From positions 1 through 64,000 of the forward strand of contig CACZFF010000002.1 of NCBI GenBank assembly GCA_902780385.1: a stretch of 64,000 bases of DNA, written 5' to 3'. This document shows positions 34,407 to 42,670 of the stretch, one piece after another. Under the pieces are notes generated by a model. It searched no databases. It saw nothing but the letters and a program-made list of their open reading frames with translations, and was not told the origin of the DNA. Positions within the stretch are counted from its first letter, which is position 1. Every line of letters starts with the position of its first letter. Origin of the DNA: an uncultured Lachnospiraceae bacterium. Lineage in GTDB: Bacteria > Bacillota > Clostridia > Lachnospirales > Lachnospiraceae. The translations under genes were made by a program, and so were the position numbers.

Positions 34407-35762
34407 CTAAATGTGCAATACTACTTTTGCAATCGTAAAGTAAACAGTCAGCGAAATAGCATCCACGATGGTAGTGATAAAAGGACTTGCCATGACGGCC
34501 GGGTCAAATCCGATATGTTCGGCCGTCAGAGGCAGAACACATCCGATCACTTTTGCGATCAGTACTACAACGACCAGGGTCATACAGACAATGGCTGCCA
34601 CCTGGATCGGGATCCTGTCAACGACCAGGAGCTTGACAAAGTTACAGAGGGACAGTGTCACGCCGCACATGGCGGCGACCCTGATCTCCTTCCATACTGC
34701 CTGCAGGGTCTCCCTGAACTCGATCTCTCCCAGTGAAATACCGCGGATGACCGAGACGCTGGCCTGGGAACCGGCATTACCGCCGGTATCCATCAGCATG
34801 GGGATATAGGCTGTTAAAATCACATATTTGGCGAGTGCGCCCTCAGCGCGGGTAATGATCGCGCCCGTAAAGGTCGCTGAGATCATCAGGAAGAGGAGCC
34901 AGGGCATCCTGGCCTTGTAGGTCTCCAGAATGGTAGTCTTAAAATAAGGTCTGTCCGTAGGCAGGATAGCTGCCATCTTTTCGATATCCTCGGTGGCCTC
35001 TTCCTGGATGATATCGACGATATCGTCGATGGTGATGATACCGACCATGCGGTCTTCGTTGTCCACGACAGGCATGGCTGTAAAGTCATATTTCTGGAAA
35101 GCCATGGCGGCTTCTTCCTGGTCGGTCGTGGTGCTGATGCTGATGATGTTTTCATTCATCATCTCGCCGATGATCGTATCGGGATCCGCCATGACCAGGT
35201 AGCGGAGGGCTACAGTTCCGAGCAGAACGCGCTGGGGATCCAGTACGTAACACACATTGACGGTCTCTTTGTCAAGACCGATCTTGCGGATCCGCTCGAT
35301 CGCGTCCCGGACCGTCATGCTCTCTTTGAGGTCGACATACTCGACCGTCATGATGCTGCCGGCCGAATCCTCCGGATATCTGAGCAGGTGATTGATGTCC
35401 GCACGGGTATCCGGACGGGCGTTGCTCAGGATTTTCTTGACAACATTGGCGGGCATCTCCTCGAGGAAGTCCGCCGCATCGTCCGCCATCAGATTATCGA
35501 TGATGCTGGATGCTTCTTTGTCGGAAAGTGACTGGATGATATACTGCTGATCTTCAAATTCAAGGTCGGCAAAAACATCCGCCGCCATGCTCTTGGGAAG
35601 AATACGGAAAATCTTAAGGGATTCTTCGTCTTCCATATCGTCCATGACCGCAGCGATATCCGCCGTCTGCATATCCGCACATGTCTGCCGCAGTCTGGTA
35701 TATTGCCTTGATTCAAGCAGTTCCCGGAGTAGTACTTCATATTCCCTGTTCTTATCTTCCAT
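34407..35762 (-). CDS. mgtE: Magnesium transporter MgtE
   Basis: A 451-residue magnesium channel. It has the N-terminal superhelical domain (residues 1-130), a CBS pair (about 135-260) that senses cytosolic magnesium, a connecting helix and five membrane helices. The pore signature GGNAGSQASVSVIRG occurs in the second helix region. Its length is standard. It follows yigZ with a 21-bp gap. No M-box riboswitch is visible upstream of the operon. Confidence 0.96.
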   Translation of the reverse strand: MEDKNREYEVLLRELLESRQYTRLRQTCADMQTADIAAVMDDMEDEESLKIFRILPKSMAADVFADLEFEDQQYIIQSLSDKEASSIIDNLMADDAADFLEEMPANVVKKILSNARPDTRADINHLLRYPEDSAGSIMTVEYVDLKESMTVRDAIERIRKIGLDKETVNVCYVLDPQRVLLGTVALRYLVMADPDTIIGEMMNENIISISTTTDQEEAAMAFQKYDFTAMPVVDNEDRMVGIITIDDIVDIIQEEATEDIEKMAAILPTDRPYFKTTILETYKARMPWLLFLMISATFTGAIITRAEGALAKYVILTAYIPMLMDTGGNAGSQASVSVIRGISLGEIEFRETLQAVWKEIRVAAMCGVTLSLCNFVKLLVVDRIPIQVAAIVCMTLVVVVLIAKVIGCVLPLTAEHIGFDPAVMASPFITTIVDAISLTVYFTIAKVVLHI

Positions 35763-35783
35763 AATACCCCCTTTCCAGACATA

Positions 35784-36425
35784 TTAATCACTGGTCCTGC
35801 TGATCGGAAAATATCCTTCCGATTCCGTTTCTATCAGGGCGGCTCCGCTGGTAAGTGCAGTGATCGTATTGATCAGGGCGTCCGAGTTCGCCTCTTCCAC
35901 TGTCAGATGAAGTGTGACCCTGGCACCGTATTCTGTCTCCCCCATTTCAATTCCCTGGCGCCGGAGTTCATATAGAAGTCTGTCAAGAGCACCGTACTCC
36001 ACAGTCACGGCAAGTTTCCTGCACAGACACATGCGCACTGTCTGCGCATTCTCCAGGGCTGCGCGGGCTGCCTGTGTGTAGGAACGCACCAGACCGCCGG
36101 TCCCCAGCAGCGTGCCGCCGAAATACCGGGTGACGATGACAAGCACGTTTGTACAGCCGCTTCCCTCGATCACCTTGAGGATAGGCTGGCCGGCCGTTCC
36201 GGAGGGCTCGCCGTCGTCCGCGGACTTTTTGCGCTCCGAGCCCTCTCCCAGAACCCATGCATAGCAATGATGCCGGGCGTCATAGTACTGCTTGCGGATA
36301 CGCGCCACATGGGCGGACGCCTCTTCTTCGGTCTCCACATGGATCGCCTCGCCGAGAAAGCGGGATTTTTTCTCTTCATATTCACCTTTTCCGGTCTCTC
36401 TGATCGTCAGATACTCGGCAGCCAT
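35784..36425 (-). CDS. yigZ: YigZ/IMPACT family protein
   Basis: A 213-residue protein of the YigZ/IMPACT family. The N-terminal half shows the conserved KSRFLGEA and GEPSGTAGQPIL blocks, DGEPSGTAG being the signature; the C-terminal half is the DUF1949 domain. The biochemical role in bacteria is not firmly known; eukaryotic IMPACT inhibits Gcn2. It is the first gene of the four-gene unit with mgtE. CGGGAGA upstream serves as ribosome binding site. Confidence 0.9.
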   Translation of the reverse strand: MAAEYLTIRETGKGEYEEKKSRFLGEAIHVETEEEASAHVARIRKQYYDARHHCYAWVLGEGSERKKSADDGEPSGTAGQPILKVIEGSGCTNVLVIVTRYFGGTLLGTGGLVRSYTQAARAALENAQTVRMCLCRKLAVTVEYGALDRLLYELRRQGIEMGETEYGARVTLHLTVEEANSDALINTITALTSGAALIETESEGYFPISRTSD

Positions 36426-36721
36426 CTCCCGTCTTCCTCCTTTTCCGCCTTTGATCCGCCTGCTGCCTGACAGGTAAAACCTTATTCAGGCACAGACATT
36501 GCCTTGTATAGTATACCATCAAAATCACACTTTTGGTAAAAACTGTAACGCATGTTTTCCTTTTTTCGTGTTTATAAGCATCGGGCTTTTTGTTATAATG
36601 TAGCAATAATGGTCATTTGACAATGTATCTGCTGCGGGTTTATATTACCCGCATTATTGTCTATATCACCCGCAATATTTACATAATATTTATTTAGAAG
36701 AAATGGAAGAAGGTATCACAT
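36426..36721. promoter_or_regulatory. Divergent promoter region yigZ / penicillin-binding protein
   Basis: About 300 AT-rich bases. A TATAAT (36594-36599) is a likely plus-strand -10, and TATACT on the minus strand near 36510 is a likely -10 for yigZ. -35 elements are weak. No riboswitch is seen. Confidence 0.45.
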
Positions 36722-39265
36722 ATGGTATTTGACAAAAAGACAGTATCCGGAAAAAGAAAGGCGCTGAATGCAAAATCCGCCAGGCGCTTTTCGCGCCTCC
36801 GGATCCTGGTGATCACACTCCTGGTCATCGTGATCACCGGCGGCGGCATCATCGGAGCGAGCGCTGTTTACGGGACTTATATGGGAATCCTGGATGTCTC
36901 ACCGGACATCGGCACCATCGATGTAAGCCCCAAGGGATTTTCCACCTTTGTCTACGACAATAAGGGTACTGAGATCGCAAAGCTGGTCTCAACAGATTCC
37001 AACCGTATCCCGGTAGACCAGAGCGGCATCTCCGAAAATCTTGCACATGCCTTTGTGGCGATCGAGGACGAGCGTTTTTACCAGCATCGGGGAATCGATA
37101 TTCCCGGTATTTTCCGCGCCATTTATGTAGGTGTCAAGGGCGGCCTCGATTTCTCCGAGGGCGCCAGTACGATCACCCAGCAGCTGATCAAGAACAACGT
37201 CTTCACCGACTGGACAAACGAGACGACCCAGGACCGCATCAAGAGGAAGATCCAGGAGCAGTATCTTGCCTATGAGCTTGAAAAGAACATGCCCAAATCC
37301 GAGATCCTCCTGAATTACCTCAACACGATCAACCTCGGCCACAATACACTCGGTGTAGAGGCTGCGGCACAGCGCTATTTCAACAAATCCGCCGTGGACC
37401 TATCCCTGGCGGAATGCGCGGTACTCGCAGCGATCACACAGAATCCGACCGCCTACGATCCGGTCGTCTACCCCGAAGACAACAGGTCACGCCAGGAAGT
37501 CGTCCTCGAGCACATGCTCACACAGGGCTATATCACACAGGAGCAGTATGAAGAGGCTCTCGCGGAGAATGTCTACGATATAATCGCAGCTGTAAATGTC
37601 GACAAGGAAAAAGTGGACAACCGCGTAAACTCCTATTTTGTCGATGCACTGATCCGGCAGGTCCTGCGCGATATGCAGAACGAGGAGCTCAACCTCGTTG
37701 ATGACGGTGTGGCATGGGACGAGGACCAGGCATATGCAATGCTCTACAGCGGCGGTCTCCGCATCAATTCCACTCAGGATCCGGATATTCAGAAGATCGT
37801 CGACAAGCAGTGCAGCGAAGACTCGGGCAACTTCCCCGCAGGAACTACCTATTATCTCAACTATGCCCTGACCGTCATTTCCCCCGACGGTACGGAGACC
37901 AACTACGACAGCAACAGCCTGGAAGCTTATTTCCGGGGACGCGATGAAAATTACAGTATCCTCTACACCTCGAGATCCCGCGCAAGAGAGGATATTGAGG
38001 CCTTCCGCAAATCTGTCATGGGTCCCGATGACACGTATGATGAAAACTATGAGCTGGCGCCGCAGCCGGAGATTTCCGTGACAGTCGCTGACCAGAACAC
38101 CGGCTATGTCGTCGCCATGCTGGGCGGCCGCGGCGAGAAGGAAGCAAGCCGCACGCTCAACCGCGCCACAGACACCACAAGACAGCCCGGCTCCACCTTC
38201 AAGATCGTCTCCACGTTTGCCCCCGCCCTGGACAGCGACAAGGCAAAGGACAAATACGGCAACCGCTTCACACTGGCCTCCACACAGGTCGATGAAAAGT
38301 TCAAATATGCCAACGGTGTGGAAGTGCACAACTGGTACGAAGGTTACCGCGGAACGCAGACACTCCGCTCCGCGATCCGGGATTCCCTCAATGTCATCAC
38401 CGTCAAGACCCTGACGGATATAACACCGGCGCTCGGCTATGAATATGCCGAAAAGCTCGGCATTAATACACTTGTCGACGGAGAAGAGATCAACGGCCAG
38501 ATCTTCTCGGATGTCAACCAGACCCTGGCACTGGGCGGTATCACCTACGGCGTGCGCAATATCGAACTCAATGCCGCCTACTCCACCATCGCCAACGGCG
38601 GAAAGTATATTGTTCCCCGCCTCTACACCAAGGTCGTCGACCAGGAAGGCAGAGTTGTCCTGGACAATACAGATCCCGAAAAGGAACGCGTGCTCAAAAA
38701 GACCACCTGCTTCCTACTCACAGATGCTATGAAAGATGTTCTGACCAAGGGCACCGGAACCGTCGCCAACTTCACTTCCACAGCCGTCGCCGGAAAGACC
38801 GGTACGACAGAGGACAGCAACGATGTCTGGTTTTCCGGCTTCACGCCCAACTACACAGCGACTGTCTGGGCCGGTTATGACAACAACACCAAGCTTTCGA
38901 AAAACGAGGAATCTCTCGCAATGATCATCTGGAAACAGATCATGTCCAACATCGGCGCGAACAAAAAGTACTCTGATTTCAAGAAGCCGGACGGACTTAC
39001 CACAGCTGCCATATGCAGCGATACCGGACAGCTGGCCGTCAGCGGCTACTGCGACCATGCCTACACGGAATATTTTGTTAAGGGCACCGAACCCACAAGC
39101 TACTGCTCCGTCGGTCTTAAGAAGAAGCAGAAGGCAGATGACAAGAAGAAGAAAGAAGAAGAACAGAAAAAGAAACAGACTGAACAACAGCAGAAACAAA
39201 ACAACAGCGGCAATTTCGGAGGCGGAGGAGTCGGCTCCATCGGCGGCTCCCGCGGCGATGACTGA
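36722..39265 (+). CDS. ponA: Class A penicillin-binding protein (PBP1A)
   Basis: An 847-residue bifunctional peptidoglycan synthase. One N-terminal membrane helix (residues about 27-50) is followed by a GT51 transglycosylase domain with the catalytic glutamate E115 (AIEDERFYQHRGID) and GASTITQQLIKN (147-158). The transpeptidase domain has PGSTFK (S near residue 490), the SLN motif and AGKTGTT (near 690). The C-terminal tail is charged and ends in a Gly/Asn-rich stretch. The ATG follows AAGAAGG. It is transcribed alone, divergent from yigZ. Confidence 0.95.
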   Translation: MVFDKKTVSGKRKALNAKSARRFSRLRILVITLLVIVITGGGIIGASAVYGTYMGILDVSPDIGTIDVSPKGFSTFVYDNKGTEIAKLVSTDSNRIPVDQSGISENLAHAFVAIEDERFYQHRGIDIPGIFRAIYVGVKGGLDFSEGASTITQQLIKNNVFTDWTNETTQDRIKRKIQEQYLAYELEKNMPKSEILLNYLNTINLGHNTLGVEAAAQRYFNKSAVDLSLAECAVLAAITQNPTAYDPVVYPEDNRSRQEVVLEHMLTQGYITQEQYEEALAENVYDIIAAVNVDKEKVDNRVNSYFVDALIRQVLRDMQNEELNLVDDGVAWDEDQAYAMLYSGGLRINSTQDPDIQKIVDKQCSEDSGNFPAGTTYYLNYALTVISPDGTETNYDSNSLEAYFRGRDENYSILYTSRSRAREDIEAFRKSVMGPDDTYDENYELAPQPEISVTVADQNTGYVVAMLGGRGEKEASRTLNRATDTTRQPGSTFKIVSTFAPALDSDKAKDKYGNRFTLASTQVDEKFKYANGVEVHNWYEGYRGTQTLRSAIRDSLNVITVKTLTDITPALGYEYAEKLGINTLVDGEEINGQIFSDVNQTLALGGITYGVRNIELNAAYSTIANGGKYIVPRLYTKVVDQEGRVVLDNTDPEKERVLKKTTCFLLTDAMKDVLTKGTGTVANFTSTAVAGKTGTTEDSNDVWFSGFTPNYTATVWAGYDNNTKLSKNEESLAMIIWKQIMSNIGANKKYSDFKKPDGLTTAAICSDTGQLAVSGYCDHAYTEYFVKGTEPTSYCSVGLKKKQKADDKKKKEEEQKKKQTEQQQKQNNSGNFGGGGVGSIGGSRGDD

Positions 39266-39300
39266 TCCCCCCTCTGCTCAAGAATCTAAGCAAAAAAGAA

Positions 39301-39348
39301 AAAACGATCGGCAGCCTGTAAAAGGCACATTGCCGATCGTTTTCTTTT
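39301..39348. terminator. Bidirectional terminator after ponA
   Basis: AAAACGATCGGCA pairs with TGCCGATCGTTTT; A- and T-runs flank it, so it serves ponA and the convergent membrane-protein gene. Confidence 0.88.
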
Positions 39349-39415
39349 TAAAATGATTTTATTAGCATATACTCTTGCAGCCATGGGCGGATGCCCGCAA
39401 ACATGTATAAATAAG

Positions 39416-39862
39416 CTAAGCCTGCTGTCTCGTATTCCGATGTAATAAGAAAAGGACACCGGCCGCTCCGCAGACCAGCATGACTGCGCCGGCATACATC
39501 AGGGCCTCCGGATAAAAGGAGTCGGTTCCCGCAATCTCCAGTACACCGCTCAGAAAGCTCGAAGCCGTAAGAGCGGCGATACCGAACCGGTAAATATCCT
39601 TGAGGATCTCTGCCCCCGCGGGATCACCGGCTTCAGGATCCTGCCCTTCCCCGCTCTTTTTTTTGAAGGGAAAAAGCCCCGCAGCTTGCAAAAGAGAGGG
39701 AACAAGCCCGAAAAGAAACGGCCAGAGAGCCAGATACTGCATCCAGAAGGAACGGATCCCGTGTGAGAAGCGGCCGTATATGATGGAAACGATCAGGCAG
39801 AATACTGTGACCGCCAGATAGCGCACCGGTATCTTTCTGTGTTTTTTTACATCTTCCTGCAT
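39416..39862 (-). CDS. Small hypothetical membrane protein
   Basis: A 148-residue protein with four predicted membrane helices (about residues 13-30, 40-62, 86-105 and 115-138) and a charged loop in the middle. I do not recognise the family. It follows the phosphodiester glycosidase gene by 90 bp in the same direction and may belong to the cell-envelope unit with the glycosyltransferase-GtrA gene. Confidence 0.55.
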   Translation of the reverse strand: MQEDVKKHRKIPVRYLAVTVFCLIVSIIYGRFSHGIRSFWMQYLALWPFLFGLVPSLLQAAGLFPFKKKSGEGQDPEAGDPAGAEILKDIYRFGIAALTASSFLSGVLEIAGTDSFYPEALMYAGAVMLVCGAAGVLFLLHRNTRQQA

Positions 39863-39952
39863 CTTATCAATTCCTTTTTTCCCGGTATTTCAGATTATCG
39901 TACATGTCTGAACAGCAGCCATTCCGCCTTTACATGTCTTCTCCCCGGATAT

Positions 39953-40864
39953 TCAGTAGCCGACATAGAGGATATCGCTGATCGTCCGTTCGGCGATCAC
40001 ATCCCCGTAGGTTGTCGGTTTGTTGAGAACTTTATCGTTGAACCAGATGGTGGAGGAACCTCCTCCATCCAGGTTGTAAGCCGTTTCGCATCCCTCACTC
40101 TGCATCAGTTCTGCCAGCTGGTAGAGGGACAGGCCTCTGCTCTCTCTCGTTCTTCCGTCCGAGACCACCATCAGATAATGAAGGGGCTCCAGAATGCCGA
40201 TCGCAGTGCGCGGATTTGTGATCTGGGCCCGCTCCACCTCTTCTCCGGCGAAAACCTGCACCTCGCCCTGATTGACCAGAGCCGGGCCGAAGGAAAAGAT
40301 CTCCTGCGCGCCCCTGTCTGCAAGCTCCTGTGCCGTCGCGGAGGCCTCATTGACAATCTCAAATGATCCGTCCTCCCATATGACCAGATCCTCCCCGTAC
40401 GGGTAGCGGGTATTGGATGTCTGACGGTAGAGGTAGCCGCCCCGCATGACGTAGCCTTTTTCGCGAAAGCCGTAATAATCACCGTTGATTGCAAATATGG
40501 CATCGTTACGCTTTGCGATCGAGGAAGTCACTTCCGCCAGGTTCCGGCCGAAGGAATCTCCCGCCAGACCGGTCTTGAGCAGAGAGGCATCGCTGAGCTG
40601 CACATCCGCAATATATACGGTGGTGTCATGAAGGCGCTCTGTCCGGATCTGCAGCCGGATATTGCCGTCGTCATAACTTGTGTCTGTCACAAGCGGCTTA
40701 TATTTCCTGCTGATCACCTTACTCTCTCCGCGCAGGATCTTCACTATGTTTCTCGGGATCACAAATGCATCCAAAAGAGTGAATAAGGAGTAGAGGACAA
40801 GGAAGACCGCGTAGACGATCCTGATCCTCCCTGTGCCCTTGTGTCTGCGTTTACTGTTTCTCAT
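39953..40864 (-). CDS. Phosphodiester glycosidase (NAGPA) family membrane-anchored protein
   Basis: A 303-residue protein with an N-terminal membrane anchor (residues about 12-35) and an extracellular NAGPA domain, the fold of the uncovering enzyme that removes phosphodiester-linked sugar. The signatures INGDYYGFREKGYVMRGG and NLDGGGSSTIW are typical. Its role in Firmicutes is thought to be with teichoic acid or exopolysaccharide glycosides. I prefer the ATG at 40864; the GTG at 40891 would overlap the preceding gene. It follows the GT2-GtrA gene with a 7-bp gap. Confidence 0.85.
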   Translation of the reverse strand: MRNSKRRHKGTGRIRIVYAVFLVLYSLFTLLDAFVIPRNIVKILRGESKVISRKYKPLVTDTSYDDGNIRLQIRTERLHDTTVYIADVQLSDASLLKTGLAGDSFGRNLAEVTSSIAKRNDAIFAINGDYYGFREKGYVMRGGYLYRQTSNTRYPYGEDLVIWEDGSFEIVNEASATAQELADRGAQEIFSFGPALVNQGEVQVFAGEEVERAQITNPRTAIGILEPLHYLMVVSDGRTRESRGLSLYQLAELMQSEGCETAYNLDGGGSSTIWFNDKVLNKPTTYGDVIAERTISDILYVGY

Positions 40865-40871
40865 AGGTTTC

Positions 40872-42122
40872 TCACTGTCTGCACGGTGCACGGAATACCC
40901 AATGCTTCTGAATGTAATAGTTGACGATAAAAAGGGTTACATCCGCGATGACTTTTCCCAGGGCGGCCGGCATGCCTGTATAGGAAAATGCCGTCACCAT
41001 GCCCGCGTTGCAGGCCATGTTTGCGCCGAAAAGGACAAAATAGCGGACAGCTTCTCTGCCGGCATGGCCTTTGCTGCGAAAACTCCAGCGTCGGTTGACC
41101 TCAAAGTTAAAAAGACCGGAGCCGATCCTGGCTGCAGCCGCCGAAATACCGGCAGCTTTTGCTGCAGCCCCCGTTGCGCCTGCTCCTGCGGCCCCCGTTG
41201 CGCCTGCTGCGGAAGAAAACGCAGATACCCCGAAGATCTTCATGAACAGAAGAAACAAAGCCCAGTCCACACCTGCGCTGCCAATGGCAGATGCCGCATA
41301 GCGCAGGGGCTTTTTATATATCAGCATGGAGTCCCGGACCGGGCGGAAATGCGATGTCCGGTTTCCCTCTTCGTACACAGTCTCAATGGGAATCTGCATA
41401 AGATCCGCATTTCTGACAGCTTCGGTCAGAAAATTCATCTCATACTCGTACCTGTCCCCCTCTGTATCCATAGCGAGGGGCAGAAGTGCCGCGGGAATCC
41501 CCCTCAGACCGGTCTGTGTGTCCCCGCAGGCTGTTCCGGTCGAAAGCTTGAAAAAGGCCGCTGTGATCCGGTTTCCCGTCCTGCTGCGCCAGGGAACATC
41601 ATCCCCGGAAAAATCCCGCACGCCCAGTACCAGGACCGGCCTGCTGCCTCTTTTTCCGTTTTTTTCCGACAGCGTCCGCGCGACCCGCACGATATCCCGG
41701 GGAAGGTGCTGCCCGTCTGCATCCGCTGTCACCACATGTACATCTTTTCCGAAATAATCGATGGCTGCCTGCAAACCGGTCCGGATCGCCGCGCCCTTGC
41801 CGCGGTTTACTTCGTGATGGACAACGCGGCAGCCCATCGCCTCCGCAGCATCAAACAGCGCCCGGTATTCTTCCTGACCGCCGTCATCCACGATGACGAT
41901 TCCGTCGATCTCCTTTTCCTTTTTCCCGACACGGCCGGCAGCTGACTCCGCAACCTCAGCTGTTCCTGTTTCTGTACTTGCTGCAGCTGTTGTATCTTTC
42001 TTCTTTTCGGAATGCTCCGCATCTGCGTTCATTGTGCCCTGATATTCTCTGAGGGACTCCAGGAGCCGGAGCATCTTATCCTCCGGTTTATAGGCCGGAA
42101 TGAGGACTATCATTTTTTCCAT
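40872..42122 (-). CDS. Glycosyltransferase family 2 fused to a GtrA-like flippase domain
   Basis: A 416-residue fusion. The first 260 residues are a GT2 domain with VLIPAYKP, the DDGG and DADGQH nucleotide-sugar motifs and a low-complexity insert around residues 30-70 that departs from the family. The C-terminal 150 residues are a four-helix GtrA domain, which moves undecaprenyl-phosphate-glucose across the membrane. A second Ala/Gly-rich insert separates helices 1 and 2. Such fusions link sugar transfer and flipping for cell-wall glycosylation. It leads a unit with the NAGPA-type protein. Confidence 0.88.
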   Translation of the reverse strand: MEKMIVLIPAYKPEDKMLRLLESLREYQGTMNADAEHSEKKKDTTAAASTETGTAEVAESAAGRVGKKEKEIDGIVIVDDGGQEEYRALFDAAEAMGCRVVHHEVNRGKGAAIRTGLQAAIDYFGKDVHVVTADADGQHLPRDIVRVARTLSEKNGKRGSRPVLVLGVRDFSGDDVPWRSRTGNRITAAFFKLSTGTACGDTQTGLRGIPAALLPLAMDTEGDRYEYEMNFLTEAVRNADLMQIPIETVYEEGNRTSHFRPVRDSMLIYKKPLRYAASAIGSAGVDWALFLLFMKIFGVSAFSSAAGATGAAGAGATGAAAKAAGISAAAARIGSGLFNFEVNRRWSFRSKGHAGREAVRYFVLFGANMACNAGMVTAFSYTGMPAALGKVIADVTLFIVNYYIQKHWVFRAPCRQ

Positions 42123-42263
42123 CTCTGTTCTCCTGCTGAAAAAATAAACTCAGCGCAGGCTTTCTTTTTCATCACTGGGATTATAACGCATCCGGACCAG
42201 ATCAGGGGCTAAAAACACAGGTTTTCCACAAAATAGTTATCAAATCTTCCATTTTCGAGAAGC

Positions 42264-42301
42264 TGGGGGTGTCACGGGGACGGTTCCTTTGGTGTCGCTG
42301 G
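42264..42301. repeat. Half copy of the GGGACGGTTC repeat
   Basis: GGGGGTGTCACGGGGACGG and GTGTCGCTGG match the left arm and tail of the palindrome at 42564-42653, without the inverted centre. It lies upstream of tRNA-Met, so the tRNA is flanked by repeat copies. Confidence 0.65.
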
Positions 42302-42362
42302 CTGCCCTGCGATAAAAAAAAGAACTCCGGCAAGCCATACGGCTTTCCGGAGTTACAAATCG

Positions 42363-42436
42363 TAGCGAGGGGGGGACTTGAACCCTCGACACCGCGGGTA
42401 TGAACCGCGTGCTCTAGCCAGCTGAGCTACCTCGCC
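42363..42436 (-). tRNA. tRNA-Met (CAT)
   Basis: A 74-base tRNA reading GGCGAGG...CCTCGCT (one G-U pair), discriminator A. The D-arm GCTC/GAGC and the T-arm with GGTTCAAGTC are complete. The anticodon loop TTCATAC has CAT between the stems CGCGG and CCGCG. The sequence resembles the elongator methionine tRNA of Firmicutes, and the first pair is G-U rather than the mismatch of the initiator. No CCA is encoded. Confidence 0.93.
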
Positions 42437-42563
42437 ATATAAAATTTACTGCTGAACTCACTCACAGAATCATTTCTCATGTCCTGTCTTCGGTCAGCTT
42501 CTATAGTATACGATTGAGACTGACGTTTGTCAACAGGATTTTTTTTATTTTTCTCAAACTTTT

Positions 42564-42653
42564 GGGGGTGTCACGGGGACGGTTCCTTTGACACCAGGCA
42601 TATCACCTGGTGTCAAAGGAACCGTCCCCAGCGACACCCCCCAGCGACACCCC
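42564..42653. repeat. GGGACGGTTC palindrome, copy 3
   Basis: GGGGACGGTTCCTTTGACACCAGG (given here as positions 42575-42598) is complementary to 42606-42629. The outer arms are GGGGGTGTC and GACACCCCC; the right one is present twice. It lies just 3' of clpB. Confidence 0.85.
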
Positions 42654-42670
42654 CAACAGACAACCGGCAG

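Noticed and set aside
36426-36721. M-box riboswitch for mgtE
   Set aside because: The region upstream of yigZ-mgtE is only AT-rich promoter DNA, without the long M-box stem pattern.
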